DNA from: Shewanella sp.
GTDB taxonomy: Bacteria; Pseudomonadota; Gammaproteobacteria; Enterobacterales; Shewanellaceae
Direction of reading: 5' to 3'
Length of the DNA stretch: 6,836 bases
Assembly (NCBI GenBank): GCA_004195335.1
Contig: SDWK01001000.1
Coordinates: forward strand, 1 to 6,836
Below are positions 4,343-6,836 of this stretch, one piece after another; the stretch's first letter is position 1; the number at the start of each line of letters is the position of its first letter. The translations under genes and the position numbers were made by a program. Under the pieces are notes generated by a model, which was given only the letters and a program-made list of their open reading frames with translations, was not told the origin of the DNA and did no database searches.

Positions 4343-6250
4343 ATGAATGATACTATATTAAAAGAATTAAACACCCCGGTATCTACAACTGAGTTTGTAG
4401 ATAGGTTTACTAAGAAATTTCAGCAGTGGGGAAAAGTGACACCAGCCCTTCAAGAAACATGGAGAACAAATTGCCTAGCATTGAATAATACACAGCATTC
4501 TAAAGATGATGTAATTAAGTATATAGTGTCAGCTCCTACAGGTAGTGGAAAGACAGAGAACGTAATTACCTATTGTACTATGTTGCCAAAAGAATATACG
4601 GTGTTGTTAAGTACAAATCTAACAACAGAAGCTGACAACCTAGCTAATAAGATCAATACTGAATCTCCTTCAGAAGATAACAGAGCATGTGCGTATCATT
4701 CTAAAACCGATATAACAATAAAAGAAGCATCCCAATATCAAGTTGTAGTCGTAACGCACGAGTTTTATAAAAGACATTATACTGGAGACAAAGAGTGGTT
4801 GTTACTTGGTGAAAACAGAGATTTGATCATAATTGATGAAGCACTAGATACAATGAAAGAGATATTCGTAGAAGAACAACAGATACTAAGAGCAATTACC
4901 ATCTTTGAATATCTAGCTAAGACATCTAACCCTTATGGTACTAGGTTTATAACAGAACTTGCTTCTCTTAAAAACGATTTAGCTCGATTAAAAGAGATGG
5001 TGAATCGTAGCGGTGGAGGAACCAACCTTATGAACAGTAACAAGTACTGGAGTCTAAAGGATGATGTACAAGTCTTATCTATTGAATTGAGAAAATACCA
5101 ACTCTTTTTAAATATAATAGAATCAAAAGAGATTAACTACAATAAGATTCTGACAGATACAGAAGATGCCTCAGAAGACAAAAAGATCAAAATGAGACTT
5201 CTTCAAACGCTAACAGTACTAAACCAACTAACAAACAGACAAACATACATCACCGCCAATAAAGGTATATACAGTATGAATAGAGTTGTAGATACAACTC
5301 CAGATAAGTCACTTGTATGTTTTGATGCTACAGCTGATGTAAATAAGATATACGAAATGAGAGCTAAATATCATGGAGATCTTGTGAAGGTAGCCAAAGT
5401 AGATAAAGTAAGGAGTTATTCTAGTGTAGATATGCATGTATGTAAAATGAAAACAGGTAAAAGTAAGATTACTATTGAGAGGGTAACTTCAATAATGCAG
5501 AATGTACAGTTTGGAGATAAAACACTAATCGTTACGCAACTACAAAATGAATCCTTTTTCAATGAAATAGCAAAGTCAAACTACCCTGATAAAGTGATTG
5601 ACGTTGCTCACTGGAATGCACTTACTGGCTTAAATAAGTGGCAAGAGTTTGATACCTGTATTATTGCTGGACTTAACCATAAGCCTAAGAGTTTCTCTCA
5701 GAATCGTATCATAGTGAATACAAATGAAGTAACTGCCTTTGGAGATGAACAACATACTCTAAATGCAGATATTACTGACTCTACTATTGTTGCTGAGATC
5801 GTTCAAGCTATTAATAGGATTAGGATCAGAACTGTAACTAAACCTGATGGTGGTTGTGAGTCTGCCAATATCTATATAACACTACCTACAAGTAATATCG
5901 AGGTGTATAAAGAGCTAATAACAACTCAAATGAGCAGTATTAATGTCAAGGATTGGGACTTACCATCACCTACTACTGCAGCTGATTCTGTTGGACATTT
6001 TAACTCAATCATACAATACTTAAAAAGCAACATGAAAACAGGTGATAAGATGTTACTCGTTCAGCCTAGAAAAGCACTTGGTATTAACGCAGAGAGCTAT
6101 AGATCTATTATTGGAAAAACAGCTAGTTCTAAAGAACAGTTCAAGAAAAAACTAGAAGTGTTTGGACTAGAGTTATTGGAAATTACAGAAGTAGATTCCA
6201 GAGGGAGAAGTAAAGCTAAGCCGACTATTTACATTCACAAGTTACGATAA
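4343..6250 (+). CDS. Superfamily 2 DEAD/DEAH-like helicase with possible C-terminal winged helix
   Basis: The protein has 635 residues from ATG 4343; an upstream in-frame TTG at 4307 would add 12. Motif I (Walker A) is APTGSGKT at 64-71 and motif II (Walker B) is DLIIIDEAL at 160-168, with DEAL in place of DEAD. A motif III-like FDATAD lies at 327-332, KTLIVTQ (393-399) suits the start of the second RecA-like domain, and QAINRIRIR (488-496) is a good motif VI with arginine-finger candidates. These imply ATP-driven unwinding or translocation on nucleic acid. About 150 helical residues separate motifs II and III, far more than in simple DEAD-box proteins; the insert has no cysteines, so it is not an XPD-type iron-sulphur domain. 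Residues about 555-635 (SYRSIIGKTASS, KKKLEVFGLELLEI, then a basic RGRSKAK strand) look like a winged helix for DNA binding. ATP-helicase character is secure; use in replication of a mobile element is inferred from context. ATG 4343 lacks a clear ribosome site. Confidence 0.83.
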   Translation: MNDTILKELNTPVSTTEFVDRFTKKFQQWGKVTPALQETWRTNCLALNNTQHSKDDVIKYIVSAPTGSGKTENVITYCTMLPKEYTVLLSTNLTTEADNLANKINTESPSEDNRACAYHSKTDITIKEASQYQVVVVTHEFYKRHYTGDKEWLLLGENRDLIIIDEALDTMKEIFVEEQQILRAITIFEYLAKTSNPYGTRFITELASLKNDLARLKEMVNRSGGGTNLMNSNKYWSLKDDVQVLSIELRKYQLFLNIIESKEINYNKILTDTEDASEDKKIKMRLLQTLTVLNQLTNRQTYITANKGIYSMNRVVDTTPDKSLVCFDATADVNKIYEMRAKYHGDLVKVAKVDKVRSYSSVDMHVCKMKTGKSKITIERVTSIMQNVQFGDKTLIVTQLQNESFFNEIAKSNYPDKVIDVAHWNALTGLNKWQEFDTCIIAGLNHKPKSFSQNRIIVNTNEVTAFGDEQHTLNADITDSTIVAEIVQAINRIRIRTVTKPDGGCESANIYITLPTSNIEVYKELITTQMSSINVKDWDLPSPTTAADSVGHFNSIIQYLKSNMKTGDKMLLVQPRKALGINAESYRSIIGKTASSKEQFKKKLEVFGLELLEITEVDSRGRSKAKPTIYIHKLR

Positions 6251-6317
6251 CCAAAAGTGGTGAAACCCTATTAAATAGTTCTTTTTTTCTTCTATATAGG
6301 GTTTCACCACTTTTGGT
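6250..6317. repeat. Perfect 22-bp inverted repeat directly after the helicase stop
   Basis: Left arm 6250-6271 (ACCAAAAGTGGTG...) and right arm 6296-6317 are exact complements over 22 bp and enclose a 24-base loop. The left arm includes the last base of the helicase TAA. The T-run CTTTTTTTC (6281-6289) is in the loop, not after the stem, so this is not a textbook intrinsic terminator, although a long hairpin here could still block 3' exonucleases. As DNA it could extrude a cruciform or bind a dimeric protein, like origin or recombination sites of small replicons. GGTGAAACC within the arm is itself an inverted repeat (GGT/ACC). Confidence 0.85.
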
Positions 6318-6427
6318 AATTGCCTGTACTGTATCAGAACTTACAGTATCTATTTCAGCAGAATCTCTTTTAGGTTTTAGTAAGTGAGAAGAACTGCGTA
6401 AGCTGTTCACTAAAAAAGCAACACTTC

Positions 6428-6529
6428 TACAACTTTGCATCTGGCGACAATCTCGTTCGTTTTAGAATAGGTTCCGCTACGCTCCACATATTCTAAAGCC
6501 GCTGCGAAGATTGTCTTGATGCAGTTGTA
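6428..6529. ncRNA. Nested long hairpin: candidate structured RNA or origin-type DNA structure
   Basis: Three helices stack on one axis. The outer helix pairs TACAACT (6428-6434) plus GCATC (6437-6441) with GATGCAGTTGTA (6518-6529), leaving a two-base TT bulge. The middle helix pairs GACAATCT (6446-6453) with AGATTGTC (6508-6515). The inner helix pairs TTTAGAATA (6461-6469) with TATTCTAAA (6489-6497) around a 19-base loop containing CCGCTACGCTCC. In all, 29 pairs fall within 102 nt, interrupted by small internal loops, as in a folded RNA rather than a simple terminator. No flanking promoter or T-tail is clear and the strand is undetermined. The symmetry is seen directly; calling it an RNA is a guess. 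Confidence 0.4.
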
Positions 6530-6730
6530 TCAGTTTATGCTTCAGTAGTGAGGAAAAGGAGGGATGGAGTAGCTATTTCCTGATATTCAGTATCTATAAT
6601 ACCACTATAACGCGATAATCAAGCCAATCTCCTACCTCAGGCCTTTCCTTCACTTATTGCATTGTCAAGACTATATCCCGAAACTACCATCATCACCTAA
6701 AAAACCTATAAACAGACTATAAGCCGACTT

Positions 6731-6742
6731 CTATTTAAATAG
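6731..6742. repeat. 12-bp perfect palindrome
   Basis: CTATTTAAATAG equals its own reverse complement. In such A+T-rich sequence this could occur by chance; if functional it would be a dimer binding site. Confidence 0.4.
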
Positions 6743-6836
6743 GAAAATGTACCTGCTAAAACTTATAAAATTAGTAGCCCTCCAGTACAGGCTCACACTC
6801 TCGAACCTAACAAGGATACCCCCCTCCCATCAAGAT

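Larger units (their letters stand above)
6318..6836. other. Gene-free, palindrome-rich tract at the right edge
   Basis: No supported coding region is visible on either strand. The tract contains a 7-bp inverted repeat TACTGTA/TACAGTA (6327-6333 and 6342-6348), a large nested palindrome (6428-6529), and an imperfect 13-bp inverted repeat (6547-6559 with 6642-6654, two mismatches). It also has a 10-bp direct repeat CAGTATCTAT shared by the 6343-6353 and 6587-6597 areas, and a 12-bp perfect palindrome CTATTTAAATAG (6731-6742). The last 40 bases are richer in C and may approach the element's edge. The density of symmetric sites with no genes resembles an origin, control or attachment region, but no iterated initiator-binding set is obvious. 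Confidence 0.5.

Noticed and set aside
6250..6317. Intrinsic terminator for the helicase gene
   Set aside because: The T-run is in the loop and no T-run follows the right arm, so the standard definition is not met. It is listed as an inverted repeat instead.
6225..6440. A 71-codon minus-strand frame overlapping the helicase end
   Set aside because: It passes through the whole 22-bp inverted repeat, has no Shine-Dalgarno sequence before its ATG, and resembles no known family.
6785..6815. A T-loop-like GGTTCGAGA on the minus strand, suggesting a tRNA end and attachment site
   Set aside because: The flanking bases do not form the five-pair T stem and no acceptor or anticodon arm can be fitted.
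3732..6836. CRISPR array or iteron array
   Set aside because: The repeats here are inverted and singular. No evenly spaced set of three or more direct repeats is visible.

Overview
The window looks like an accessory stretch of a gammaproteobacterial chromosome, possibly marine. That placement is inferred from the style of the GGDEF tail, the IS1182-type transposase and the orphan periplasmic solute-binding protein; no marker gene fixes the taxon. Two sequence regimes are visible. Positions 1 to about 3,530 have mixed base composition, with arginine codons mainly CGN. From about 3,600 to the right edge the sequence is strikingly A+T-rich, with AGA and ATA codons common and many long inverted repeats. 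This second part is probably an acquired element.

Layout, left part: (1) the last 32 codons of a GGDEF diguanylate cyclase run off the left edge. (2) A complete IS1182-family insertion sequence spans 214-1883. It has perfect 18-bp terminal inverted repeats, a directly abutting 4-bp duplication (GACA) on each side, and an intact DDE transposase starting at GTG 275. (3) A 530-bp gap has no convincing gene. (4) A secreted family 3 solute-binding protein (2419-3180) is present with no permease or ATPase beside it, and is bracketed by two direct copies of a 52-bp diverged repeat. (5) A second gene-poor gap follows, with a possible C-terminal coding fragment on the minus strand (3492-3638).

Layout, right part (3,640-6,836): a 35-bp near-perfect palindrome with an extended -10 promoter across its centre drives a 153-residue protein of unknown function. 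Next comes a dense set of RNA or DNA secondary structures (4178-4300), including an apical loop complementary to a downstream 7-mer. Then comes a 635-residue superfamily 2 helicase-like ATPase with a possible C-terminal winged helix. After the helicase there is a perfect 22-bp inverted repeat, then a gene-free tract holding a ~100-nt nested imperfect palindrome and weaker symmetric sites, up to the edge.

Interpretation (inference): the right part is best read as part of a small replicon-like mobile element, such as an integrated plasmid, a phage satellite or a prophage remnant. The helicase would be its replication or maintenance motor, the small protein a possible partner or regulator, and the palindromes control or origin-type sites. 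No integrase, relaxase, capsid gene or recognised replication initiator is in view, so an orphan helicase system of another kind, such as defence, remains possible. I do not recognise this two-gene arrangement as a described system.
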